From Streptomyces sp. P3 (lineage in GTDB: Bacteria > Actinomycetota > Actinomycetes > Streptomycetales > Streptomycetaceae), in contig JAFEKX020000001.1 of NCBI GenBank assembly GCA_016893485.2, positions 806,001 through 870,000 of the forward strand: DNA of 64,000 bases. Direction: 5' to 3'. A model generated the notes under the pieces. The model saw only the letters and a program-made list of their open reading frames with translations. It had not been told where the DNA came from and ran no database searches. The number at the start of each line of letters is the position of its first letter. Position 1 is the stretch's first letter. This document shows positions 39,844-53,656 of the stretch, one piece after another. A program made the translations under genes and the position numbers.

Positions 39844-40686
39844 GTGAACCGCGAGAGCCAGGTCAGCCGTACGGCCGCCATGGCCCTGATGCTGCTCCTG
39901 GCGATCTACTTCCTGCTGCCGATCTACTTCCTGATCGTCGCCGCCACCAAGCCGCAGGGCGACCTCGCCGCCACCAACGGCCTGACGTTCTCGCACTTCA
40001 ACCTGTTCGAGAACCTGCGTGTCCTGTTCAGCCGCAGCGACGGCATCTTCGGCAAGTGGATCGTCAACACCGTGATCTACGCCGTGTTCGGCGCGCTCGT
40101 GGGCACACTGATCTCCGCGCTGTGCGGGTACGCGCTCGCCAAGTTCCGTTTCCGGGGCCGGGAGTTCCTGTTCTCGGTGATCCTCGGCGGCGTCCTCGTC
40201 CCGACCACCGCGCTGGCGCTGCCGCTGTTCCTGCTGTTCTCGGCGACTGGGGTCGTGAACACGTACTTCGCGGTGTTCCTGCCGAGCATCGTCAGTCCGT
40301 TCGGCGTCTATCTCGCCCGGATCTTCGCCAACTCCGCTGTTCCGCAGGAGCTGTTGGAGTCGGCGCGGCTCGACGGCGCCGGGGAGTTCCGCACGTTCTT
40401 CTCGGTGGCGTTCAAGCTGATGACGCCGTCGCTGGTGACCATCTTCCTGTTCCAGTTCGTCGCGATCTGGAACAACTTCTTCCTGCCGATGGTGATGCTG
40501 CAGAAGGAGTCCCTCTTCCCGATCACGCTCGGCCTGTACGAGTGGAACGGCCAGACGGCCCGCGCCCCGCTGCTCCAGGAGTCCGTGATCACCGGCTCGC
40601 TGGTGTCGATCGTGCCCGTGATCATCGTGTTCATCCTGCTCCAGCGGTTCTGGCGCACCGGACTCGCCGCCGGTTCCCTCAAGTGA
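39844..40686 (+). CDS. Sugar ABC transporter permease, MalG type
   Basis: Intact 280-residue inner-membrane protein with six helices and the EAA loop QELLESARLDGAGEFRTFFS. GTG start at 39844; an alternative GTG at 39800 would overlap the previous stop but needs an indel. Its stop overlaps the GTG of the mannosidase gene, so transport and hydrolysis are coupled. Confidence 0.9.
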   Translation: MNRESQVSRTAAMALMLLLAIYFLLPIYFLIVAATKPQGDLAATNGLTFSHFNLFENLRVLFSRSDGIFGKWIVNTVIYAVFGALVGTLISALCGYALAKFRFRGREFLFSVILGGVLVPTTALALPLFLLFSATGVVNTYFAVFLPSIVSPFGVYLARIFANSAVPQELLESARLDGAGEFRTFFSVAFKLMTPSLVTIFLFQFVAIWNNFFLPMVMLQKESLFPITLGLYEWNGQTARAPLLQESVITGSLVSIVPVIIVFILLQRFWRTGLAAGSLK

Positions 40687-43444
40687 CCGTCTCCGCACAG
40701 AAGGTGTCTCACGCCATGCCCAACCCCGCTGTGTTCGTGCCCCACTTCCACTGGGACCGGGAGTGGTACGAGCCCTTCCAGGTGTTCCGGCACCGGCTCG
40801 TCGCCGCCCTCGATACCGTGCTGGAGACGGCGGAGACGGACCCGGACTTCCGGTTCACCGTCGACGGCCAGATGGCCGCGGTCGAGGACTACTTGGAGAT
40901 GCGACCGGAGAACCGCGCGCGGGTCGCGGCCCTGGTCGCCGAGGGCCGGCTCGCCGTCGGCCCGTGGCTGATCCTGCTCGACGAGTTCCTCTGCTCCGGC
41001 GAGACCATCGTCCGCAACCTCCGGATGGGCTGGGCCGCCGCGGCCGAGCTGGGCGGTGCGATGCCGATCGGCTATCTCCCGGACATGTTCGGCCACGTCG
41101 CGCAGATGCCGCAGATCCTCGCGCGCGCGGGCATCGAGCACGCGGCGCTGTGGCGCGGGGTGCCCGGCTCCGTCGACGGCCACGCCTTCACCTGGCGTGC
41201 GCCGGACGGCTCCCAGGTCCGCACAGAGTTCCTCTTCGACGGCTACGACAACGGCCTCGACGTCCTGCTGGTGCCGGACCGGATCGGCCGCGCGCTCGGC
41301 GACTACGCCGAGATGACGGCCGAACGCTGGGGCACGGACCCGGTGTTGGCGATGGCAGGCACCGACCACAACGCGCCTGATCCCCAACTGGCCTCCTGGC
41401 TGCGGCAGGCCGCCGCCGAGGGCCGGCCGATCACCATCGCCACGCTCGACGAGTACCTCCGCAAGCATGTTCGCGACGAGGTCTCCGCCACCGTCACCGG
41501 CGAGCTGCGCAGCCATGTGCGCGGCAACATCCTCCCGGGCGTGCTCTCGGTGCGGCTCGGGCTCAAGCAGCGGATGGCCGTCGCCGAGCGCACGATCGAC
41601 CACGCCGAGCGCGTGAACGCCCAGTGGTCGCGGCGCGACGACTCGCCGTTCCTGGACCTCGCCTGGCACAAGATCATCGAGTCGACCGCACACGACTCGG
41701 TCGTCGGCTCCGGCACCGACGAGACCTGTGACCAGGTCGCCGCCCGCCTCGCCGAAGCCGCACAGACAGCGCGTGCCGTACGGGACGCGGCGCTCGCCGA
41801 GCCTGCCGAACTGGTGCCGAGCGATGGCCACTTGGTGGCCAACCCGCTGCCGTTCGACCGCTCGGTGCTGGTCGAGGTGGACGTCATGGCCCCGCCGGAG
41901 GGAACCGCGCTCGTCGCGACCGCCGCCGACGGTACGACGGCCCCCGTGCAGCTGATCTCGGAGGCGCCGACCGTCCTCAGCGACGAGCGCATGGACGCCT
42001 CGCAGCTCGAACGCGTCCTGCGCCGCATCCACCGCCGTGAACTCTTCGGCCGCCAGATCGACCACTACGAACTCACCCCCGGCGCCCTGGTGTTCCACCT
42101 CGCGGAGGTGCCGACCGCGGGCCCCTTCGACCTGCTGATCCTGCGCCGCGAGGTCGCCGAGGCGGCTGCTCAACACCCGGGCGAGTGGCGGGTGTTGACC
42201 CTGGAGGAGGCACGGGCCACCGCGCTCGTCCCTGTGCACGTTCCCGCCTCCGGGCTCGCGTCCTTCCGGGTCGGGCCGACCGAGGCCGCCACCCCCGCCG
42301 TACCGTCGCACACGCCCGCCAGGGCGACGGACCGCACCCTCTCCAACGGCCTGGTCGAGGTCGCGGTCGCCGCCGACGGCACCCTGGACCTGACCGGTCC
42401 CGACGGCACCGTGCTGTACGGCGTCGGGCGGCTCGTCGACGGCGGTGACCGGGGCGACAGCTACAACTACGCTCCCCCGGCGCACGACGTCCTCGTGGCG
42501 GAGCCGTCGGAGATCGCGGTCGAGGTCGTCGAGAACGGTCCGCTGCGCGCACGGTTGCGGGTCACCCGTGTCTACGCGTGGCCGACCGCCCTCTCCGACG
42601 ACCGCGACGTGCGCGCCGAGCGGATCGTGCCGACTCCGGTGGAGACGCTGGTGGAGGTGCGCGCGGGCGAGCCGTTCGTGCGGGTCTCCACGTCCTTCCT
42701 CAACCAGTCCGCCGATCACCGGCTGCGGTTCCATGTGCCGCTGCCCGAGCCGGTGGCCACGTCCGCGTCGGCCGGTCAATTCGCCGTCACCGAGCGCGGG
42801 TTGACCGCCGAGGGCGGCTGGGGCGAGTATCCGCTGCCGACCTTCCCGGCCGAGTCCTTCGTGTCGGCCGGTGCCGCCACCGTCCTGCTCGACCACTCCA
42901 GTGAGTACGAACTCGTCGGCGACGGCTCCGAGTTGGCCGTCACGCTGCTGCGCGCGATCGGCTCGATCAGCGTCAACATCCACCCCCTGCGCGACGAACC
43001 GGCGGCGAGCGAGATCCCCGTACCCGGTGCGCAGGACCTCGGGATGCGGATCGAGAACCGGTTCGCCGTCGTCCCGTCGGCCACCGGCTGGCGCGGTGCG
43101 GACGCGGTGGCACTCGCGGAGGAGTTCCGCAACGACGTCCTGGTCACCCGGGGACGGCACCCGCGGGGCGGCAACTGCCGTCCGACCGGCCCGGGTTGCG
43201 CGTCGACGGCGAGGACGTCCTCGTCTCGGCCGTCCGCCGAGTCACCGACGCCGAGCACGGGCCGGGCACCGAGGTGCGGCTGACGGCGATGAGCGACTCC
43301 GGGTCGACGGTCCGGGTGACGGGCACGTTCACCGAGGCCGCCACCGTCGATCTGCTGGGCCGGCCGATCTCCCGCGTCCAGGTCCGGGACGAGCTCGAAC
43401 TCGCCCTCGGCCCCTGGGAGATCCGCACCGTCGTGCTCCGTTAG
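40683..43444 (+). CDS. GH38 alpha-mannosidase (frameshifted near end)
   Basis: About 920-residue cytoplasmic glycoside hydrolase family 38 enzyme. Zinc site and nucleophile are visible: VFVPHFHWDREWYEPFQVFR (HxD), IGYLPDMFGHVAQMPQILAR (nucleophile aspartate) and WHKIIESTAHDSVVGSGTDE. The rest is the usual beta-rich C-terminal region. One indel near 43162 shifts the last 90 residues (VSAVRRVTDAEHGPGTEVRL). GTG 40683 overlaps the permease stop by four bases; ATG 40716 is a possible alternative. It probably trims alpha-mannosides imported by the adjacent transporter. Confidence 0.9.
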
Positions 43445-43523
43445 GCCGCCATGATCGAATGCAATGCTCCCCGTTCCGCCCTCACGAAAGCGTTGTGACC
43501 TCTTGCTTCCCGAGTTCTCCCCC

Positions 43524-48337
<4,814 letters not shown>

Positions 48338-48355
48338 AAACGATGGGGCACCAGG

Positions 48356-49366
48356 TCAGCCGCAGAGACTGCTCCCGGCCGCCCACTCGTCCGTGGACAG
48401 CGCGAGGAGCCGGTCGATCCGGGAACCGTCCGGCAAGGGACCATGATCGGCCGTGACCTTGAGAGCCGACGCCGCCGTGATGTGCCCGAGCCGCAACGCG
48501 CGTTCCATGCCCTCACCACGCAGCAGCCCGGTCAGTACCCCGGCCGCGAACGCGTCGCCCGCCCCGACGGGCTCCACCACATCCGTGTCCAGCGCGGGCA
48601 CGATCCGTACCCCTTCCTCGCCGAAGGCGATGGCGGCGTGGCCACCGTCCTTCACCACGAGCAGGCGCGGCCCCGGCAACAGCGCCCGCACGTCGGCCGG
48701 TTGGAGGTCCGCGCCCCACAACTCCTGCGCCTCGTCGAGTCCTACGAAGGTGATGTCGGCGAGATCCGCGAGCTCACGCAGCACGGTGGCGGCCGTGCCG
48801 GGCGGCCACAGCGCGGGGCGGTGGTTGACGTCGAAGCTGATGGCGTACGGCCGTTCGGCGGCCGGGACGGTGAGCGCGGTGGTCACCAGGTTCCGGCAGG
48901 ACGGGGACAGCGCCGGGGTCACACCGGTGAGGTGCAGGACGGCGGCCGACTTCAGCCTGTGGTCGTCGAGGACGTCGGGGCCCATCGCCGAGGCCGCCGA
49001 GTTGCCCCGGTAGTAGTGGACCCGGGTCCGCAAACCGGCCGGCTCCTTCACGAGCAGTCCCGTGGGCCGCCCCGGATCAGCCCTGACACCACTCACATCG
49101 ACCCCGGCCGCCCCGACCTCGGCGAGCACGCGCCGCCCCAACGGGTCGTCGCCGACCGCCGAGACCCACGCCACGGGGACCCCGAGGTCCGCCAGATACA
49201 TGGCCACGTTCGACTCCGCCCCGGCCACCGACACCCGCAGATCGTCGGCGTACTCCAGCGACGAGGACGGGTCGGGAGCGAGGGCCGCCATGGTCTCGCC
49301 GATACAGACGACCCCGCCCGTCGCAGGCTGCCATCCGCCCGACGCCTGCTGCCCTCCACTCGTCAT
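48356..49366 (-). CDS. PfkB-family 2-keto-3-deoxy-sugar-acid kinase
   Basis: Intact 336-residue ribokinase-fold kinase. Blocks: GGVVCIGETMAALAPDPSSS, VAGAESNVAMYLADLGVPVA, TGLLVKEPAGLRTRVHYYRG and the catalytic signature VEPVGAGDAFAAGVLTGLLR. This matches KdgK enzymes, which phosphorylate 2-keto-3-deoxygluconate and often the galacto epimer. E. coli uses an unrelated DgoK for this step. Its ATG overlaps the aldolase stop (ATGA), so the two successive pathway enzymes are cotranslated. Last gene of the minus-strand series. Confidence 0.9.
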   Translation of the reverse strand: MTSGGQQASGGWQPATGGVVCIGETMAALAPDPSSSLEYADDLRVSVAGAESNVAMYLADLGVPVAWVSAVGDDPLGRRVLAEVGAAGVDVSGVRADPGRPTGLLVKEPAGLRTRVHYYRGNSAASAMGPDVLDDHRLKSAAVLHLTGVTPALSPSCRNLVTTALTVPAAERPYAISFDVNHRPALWPPGTAATVLRELADLADITFVGLDEAQELWGADLQPADVRALLPGPRLLVVKDGGHAAIAFGEEGVRIVPALDTDVVEPVGAGDAFAAGVLTGLLRGEGMERALRLGHITAASALKVTADHGPLPDGSRIDRLLALSTDEWAAGSSLCG

Positions 49367-50025
49367 GACACCACCCGCACGGGCGAAGCGTCCCCAACGA
49401 CAGCCAGCAGAGCGCGAGTTCGGTCCCGCAGCGCGGTCAGGCTGCCGCCGTCGGCCGCGTCGCCGACCAGGGGCGAGCCGACGCCGACGGCGGTCGCCCC
49501 GGCGTTCAGGTACTCCCGCGCGGCCACCGCGTCGACACCGCCCACCGGCACGAACACCTCGTGCGGGAAGGGGCCGCGCAACGCCTTCAGGTAGGCAGGT
49601 CCGCCGGCCTCGGCGGCCGGGAAGATCTTCAGCGCGGCGACACCGTAGGGGGCGGGCGGCGAGGATCTCGGTGGGGGTGAACACCCCGGCCAGCACGGGC
49701 AGTTCGAGCCGGTGCGCCTCATGGATGCCGTCCCCGAGCGCCGGGTGACGGCGAAATTCGCGCCGGCCCGGTGCGCGGCGCGGGCGTCCTCGGCGGTCAG
49801 GACCGTACCGGCGCCGAGCGGCCGGTCGGGGCCGAGTTCCCTGCGGGCCCGCTCGATGACGGACAGGGCGTCCGTGCCGGTCAGGGAGACCTCGATCAGT
49901 TCGACGCCCTCCTCGGCCAGGGTCAGCACGGTGCGCACGGCGGCTTCGGGGTCGGTGCCGCGGATGATCGCGACCAGCCGGTGGGTGGCCAGCGCCGCTC
50001 GAAGATCCATGCCTCGACGATCCAT
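49363..50025 (-). CDS. KDPG/KDPGal aldolase (two compensating frameshifts)
   Basis: 220-residue class I aldolase splitting 2-keto-3-deoxy-6-phospho-sugar acid into pyruvate and glyceraldehyde 3-phosphate. RLVAIIRGTDPEAAVRTVLT, GVELIEVSLTGTDALSVIER (glutamate of EVSLT), LGAGTVLTAEDARAAHRAGA and the Schiff-base lysine in VAALKIFPAAEAGG are visible. Between about 49745 and 49660 two indels cancel, so the wrong frame replaces GDGIHEAHRLELPVLAGVFT then PTEILAA. In the repaired protein all blocks are normal. Likely the DgoA role here, by context. Confidence 0.88.
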   Translation of the reverse strand: MDRRGMDLRAALATHRLVAIIRGTDPEAAVRTVLTLAEEGVELIEVSLTGTDALSVIERARRELGPDRPLGAGTVLTAEDARAAHRAGANFAVTRRSGTASMRRTGSNCPCWPGCSPPPRSSPPAPYGVAALKIFPAAEAGGPAYLKALRGPFPHEVFVPVGGVDAVAAREYLNAGATAVGVGSPLVGDAADGGSLTALRDRTRALLAVVGDASPVRVVS

Positions 50026-50055
50026 GGGGCGAATTCCCTTCCTGTACAGGCCGGT

Positions 50056-50871
50056 TCAGGCACAACGGCAGTTCGTGGTCAGCGTCAGCCGCCATCGCAC
50101 CTCGCCCGACGCGGGTACCCGGGCGGCGTCGTAGGCCCCGCGTCGGCGAGGTCGAAGACACGGCCGAGCATGGGTTCAACACCCGTGCTGCGGTAGGGTG
50201 TTGGGCCGGAAAGCCGCCCACGTTGCGCCACAGGGCGATGGACACGGGCTGCCCGTCGGCTTCGAGGGCGAAGGACAGCCGGTCATCCCGGTCGTGCAGG
50301 CAGCACCGGGAAGCGTCCACGACGGCTCCTACGGCGGTCCCGTCGTCCGGCCCGAACCGGTCCAGGCGCAGCCCGCACGGCGCGGGCCAGTCGCCCTCCA
50401 CCCATGCGGCGCCCTCCGGCCACACCTGGTCCAACAGCGGCGCCGCCTCGGGAAACAGCCGGGCCGGCGCGCCCTCCCAAATGTGCACAGACGCACGGTC
50501 GGAGAGATCGAGCAGGGCGTGGGCGGCCCATACGAAGCGGAAGCCCGGGTCGGCCGCCAGAACATAGTCGGCCACCGCCCCGTCGGTGGTTGGACGCACC
50601 GTCCGCGCCAAGGTGAAGCGGTCGCAGTGAACGACGTCCGCCTCCCCTTCCCGCGCCCAGGACCGGGCCCAGGCGTCCCCGTGGTCGGGATCGCCCCGGA
50701 CCGTGGGGACGCACTCCTCCAGTCCGCCCGCGTCCACGAAGGCGTCACCGGGGAAACGTTGTCGCGCTCCGGGGCCTCGCGCCGCCACAGCCACTCACGC
50801 CCCGCCGACCGCAGCGAGGTCCAACGCCCGCCGTGGGCAAGGTCGGTGACGATGTCGAGCGGCACGGTCAC
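50056..50871 (-). CDS. Aldose 1-epimerase-like protein (frameshifted)
   Basis: About 271 residues of a galactose-mutarotase-like beta-sandwich: VPLDIVTDLAHGGRWTSLRS, PGDAFVDAGGLEECVPTVRG, FRFVWAAHALLDLSDRASVH and SIALWRNVGGFPAQ. GTG at 50871 overlaps the dehydratase stop (GTGA). Indels near 50758, 50205 and 50150; the repaired end reads ARVPASGEVRWRLTLTTNCR. It presumably interconverts sugar anomers to feed the dehydrogenase of the same cluster. Confidence 0.8.
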
Positions 50872-52012
50872 CACTCCCGCGAAGGAGCCGTCGGGTGCCG
50901 CCACACGGGGTTGCGCCAGGCGTGGCCGGTGCGGTCGGCGGCGCGTACGGCGGCCTCGTCGACGGTGATGCCGAGTCCGGGGGCGTCGCCGCGCAGGGCG
51001 TGCCCGTCGACGAATCGGAAGGGCGCCGGGTCGACGAGGTAGGAGAGGAGGTCGGCGTCCTTGTTGTAGTGGATGCCCCGACTCTGTTCCTGGATGAGGA
51101 AGTTGGGGGTGGCGAACGCGACCTGGAGACTGGCCGCCAGTGCGATCGGGCCGAGGGGGCAGTGCGGGGCGAGCTGGGCGCCGTAGGCCTCCGCGAGGGA
51201 GGCGATGCGGTGGACCTCCGAGATGCCGCCGGCGTGGGAGAGGTCGGGTTGGGCGACGGCGATGCCGGCGGCGAGTGCGGGAGGAACTCGGCGCGGCCGT
51301 AGAGGCGTTCGCCGGTGGCGAGCGGTACCGGGCTCGATGCGACGAGGCCCGCCAGCTGGTGGCTGTACTCGGGCAGGACGGGTTCCTCGACGAACAGCGG
51401 GTGCAGCGGGGCGAGTTCGGCGAGGACGCGGCGGGCGCCGGCCGCGGTGAAGCGGCCGTGGAAGTCGACGGCGACATCACGGCCGGGGCCGAGTGCCTCG
51501 CGGGCGGCGGCCACGCGGGCGACGATCGCGGCGGTCTCGGCGGGGGTGGGGATCGGGGAGGTGGCTCCGGCGGCGTTCATCTTCACGGCGGTGAAACCGG
51601 CCTCGACCTGGGCGGCTATCTGCTCGCTGAGCTGGCCGGGTTCGTCGCCGCCGACCCAGGCGTAGACCCGGACGCGGTCGCGCACGGGGCCGCCCAGCAG
51701 GGCGTGCACGGGGGCGCCGTAGGTCTTCCCTGCGATGTCCCACAACGCCTGGTCGAGGCCGGCGACGGCGCTGGAGAGGACCGGGCCGCCCCGGTAGAAG
51801 CCGCCCTTGGACATGACCTGCCAGTGGTCCTGGATGCGCAACGGGTCCTGGCCGACCAGGAGTTCGGCCAGGACGTCGACGGCGGCCCGGACGACTTCGG
51901 CGCGCCCTTCGACAACCGGTTCGCCCCAGCCGACCACGCCCTCGTCGGTCTCGACGCGGCAGAACAGCCAGCGGGGTGGGACGAGGAAGGTCTCGACACG
52001 GGTGATCTTCAC
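50868..52012 (-). CDS. dgoD: D-galactonate dehydratase (frameshifted)
   Basis: About 381-residue enolase-superfamily enzyme dehydrating D-galactonate to 2-keto-3-deoxygalactonate. The match to E. coli DgoD is strong along the chain: KITRVETFLVPPRWLFCRVE, GVVGWGEPVVEGRAEVVRAA, DVAVDFHGRFTAAGARRVLA (metal aspartate), HPLFVEEPVLPEYSHQLAGL, ATGERLYGR, then, after an indel near 51277, QPDLSHAGGISEVHRIASLA, APHCPLGPIALAASLQVAF and GHAWRNPVWRHP. GTG 52012 overlaps the regulator stop, and its own stop overlaps the epimerase start, so the pathway is translationally coupled. Confidence 0.92.
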
Positions 52013-52782
52013 TGAGAGCGGGAACCTTCCGTCTCTTCGGAGCCCAGCGGGGCGTCCGCCGGGGCGTCCTCTTCGGAGTCGCCGAGGCGGTCCAGGTCGC
52101 GGCCCGCCTGGTCGAGCAGGGCGCGCATCGCGGCCTCGGCTGCCTGCGGGTCCCGGTCGCGTACGGCGTCCAGGACGGCGCGGTGGGCGGGGACCGGGTC
52201 CTCGCTGTGCGGGGCGCTGTGCACGATGCGGTCGCGGTGCGCGAGGCCGGACTCGATCACCATCTCCATGCGTTCGAGGAGTTCGTTGTGGGTGGCGGTG
52301 AGCAGCGCGCGGTGGAAGGCGAGGTCGGCCTCGACGGCGTGGGCGGCGTCGGTGCCCTGCTCCCCCATCGCGTCGAGCGCGCCGTCCAGGGCGGCCAGGT
52401 CCGCGTCGGTGCGGCGCTCGGCCGCGAGGCGTACGGCGGCGGGCTCGATGATCGCGCGCACCTCGGCGAGGTTGTGCAGCAGCGCCCGGTCGGACTCCGA
52501 CGTGGAGGCGCCCTCGAACTGCCAGCGCAGGACGTCGGCGTCGAGGAGGTTCCATTCGGCGCGGGGGCGTACGAAGGTGCCGCGGCGCTGCCGGGCGTCG
52601 ACCATCCCCTTGGCGGCGAGCACCTTGAGCGACTCGCGCAGCGCGGTCAGGCTCACGTCCAACTCGCTCTGCAGGCCCACCAGATCGAGCGTGGCGCCTT
52701 CGGCGATCTCGCCGCCCAGGATGCGGCGGGCGAGGAGTTCCACGGTCTGGCCGTGCACGCCGCGACGGGCATAGGGCGTCAT
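52009..52782 (-). CDS. FadR-subfamily GntR regulator (DgoR-like)
   Basis: Intact 257-residue regulator: winged helix VELLARRILGGEIAEGATLD, LVGLQSELDVSLTALRESLK and AAKGMVDARQRRGTFVRPRA; FCD ligand domain with LLHNLAEVRAIIEPAAVRLA, AVEADLAFHRALLTATHNEL and DPVPAHRAVLDAVRDRDPQA carrying the metal-binding histidines. Placement next to dgoD and similarity to DgoR suggest response to galactonate. The palindrome at 53619-53632 upstream of the SDR gene could be its site. Confidence 0.9.
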   Translation of the reverse strand: MTPYARRGVHGQTVELLARRILGGEIAEGATLDLVGLQSELDVSLTALRESLKVLAAKGMVDARQRRGTFVRPRAEWNLLDADVLRWQFEGASTSESDRALLHNLAEVRAIIEPAAVRLAAERRTDADLAALDGALDAMGEQGTDAAHAVEADLAFHRALLTATHNELLERMEMVIESGLAHRDRIVHSAPHSEDPVPAHRAVLDAVRDRDPQAAEAAMRALLDQAGRDLDRLGDSEEDAPADAPLGSEETEGSRSQ

Positions 52783-52815
52783 GTCGTAGAGCCTTTCTGC
52801 TGGTTGGGAGCGTGG

Positions 52816-53589
52816 TCATGCGGAGGCCTTGACGACGCTCCAGCCGCCGTCCACCACGAGACTCGTCCCGGTGATGAAGGAGGCTTCGTCGGCGCTGAGG
52901 AACGCGATGGCCGCGGCCACTTCCTCGGGCGTGCCGAAGCGGCGTACGGCCGTCTCGGCGATGCTGCGTTCGCGTTCCTCGGGCGGCACCCGGTCCCATG
53001 CGCCGGTGAGTACCGGCCCGGGCAGGACGGCGTTCACGCGCACAACCGGCCCATATTCCACGGCGAGTTGGCTGCACAGGGAGAGCAGGGCGCCCTTGGC
53101 CGCGGCGTAGGCGGGGTGCCCGGGGATGCCCTTGTGGGCGTGCACGGACGAGGTCAGCACGACCGCGCCTCGCCGCTCCTCCAGGTCGGGCAGGGCCGCC
53201 CGGAAGCCGAGGAAGCTGCCGGTCAGGTTGACGTCGAGCTGCCGCCGCCAGGACGGCAGGGTCATCTCGTGGGCGGGTGTGACGTCGACGGTGAAGGCGT
53301 TGCTGACGAGGACGTCGACGGGCCCGAAGGTGTGGGCGGCGGTGACGATCCGTGCCCAGTCGTCCTCGGCCGCGACGTCGGCGGCCACGAACCCGGCTCG
53401 CCCGCCGTCCTTCCGGATCCGCTCGGCCACCGCCTCGCCGCGCTCCTCGGCGATGTCGGCGAGCACGACGGCGGCTCCCTCCTCGGCGAGGCGTACGGCC
53501 GTGGCGGCTCCGATGCCGGAGGCCGCGCCGGTGACCACGGCCGTGCGTCCGGTGAAGCGGGCGCCGTGCCGTCGTACGGACTGGTCCAT
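52816..53589 (-). CDS. SDR-family dehydrogenase, candidate galactose dehydrogenase
   Basis: Intact 257-residue SDR: TAVVTGAASGIGAATAVRLA (TGxxxGIG), VDVLVSNAFTVDVTP, AVVLTSSVHAHKGIPGHPAY with the YxxxK (YAAAK), and SFITGTSLVVDGGWSVVKAS. Its place at the head of the galactonate genes suggests oxidation of galactose to galactonolactone, the first De Ley-Doudoroff step; that assignment is inference from context. AAGGAG precedes the ATG at 53589. The NNAG motif is SNAF, a common variant. Confidence 0.85.
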   Translation of the reverse strand: MDQSVRRHGARFTGRTAVVTGAASGIGAATAVRLAEEGAAVVLADIAEERGEAVAERIRKDGGRAGFVAADVAAEDDWARIVTAAHTFGPVDVLVSNAFTVDVTPAHEMTLPSWRRQLDVNLTGSFLGFRAALPDLEERRGAVVLTSSVHAHKGIPGHPAYAAAKGALLSLCSQLAVEYGPVVRVNAVLPGPVLTGAWDRVPPEERERSIAETAVRRFGTPEEVAAAIAFLSADEASFITGTSLVVDGGWSVVKASA

Positions 53590-53618
53590 CGGGGTTCGAC
53601 TCCTTCGCGTCCTGCGCG

Positions 53619-53632
53619 TTTCTCGCGAGAAA
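53619..53632. promoter_or_regulatory. Palindromic operator before the galactonate gene block
   Basis: TTTCTCGCGAGAAA is a perfect 14-base palindrome in the 67-base spacer between the GH36 gene and the SDR gene, 30 bases before the SDR start codon. It suggests that the galactonate block has its own promoter in addition to read-through from the transporter operon. Confidence 0.6.
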
Positions 53633-53656
53633 GGGCTTGCCGGAAACATACGGGGC

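Noticed and set aside
40308..43160. A 950-codon antisense open frame over the mannosidase gene
   Set aside because: High-GC third-position bias creates long antisense frames; it has no family similarity and the sense strand encodes GH38 with all motifs.
48356..50794. A single 812-codon minus-strand frame
   Set aside because: It spans the epimerase, aldolase and kinase genes; internal starts, overlaps and family boundaries show three proteins, not a fusion.
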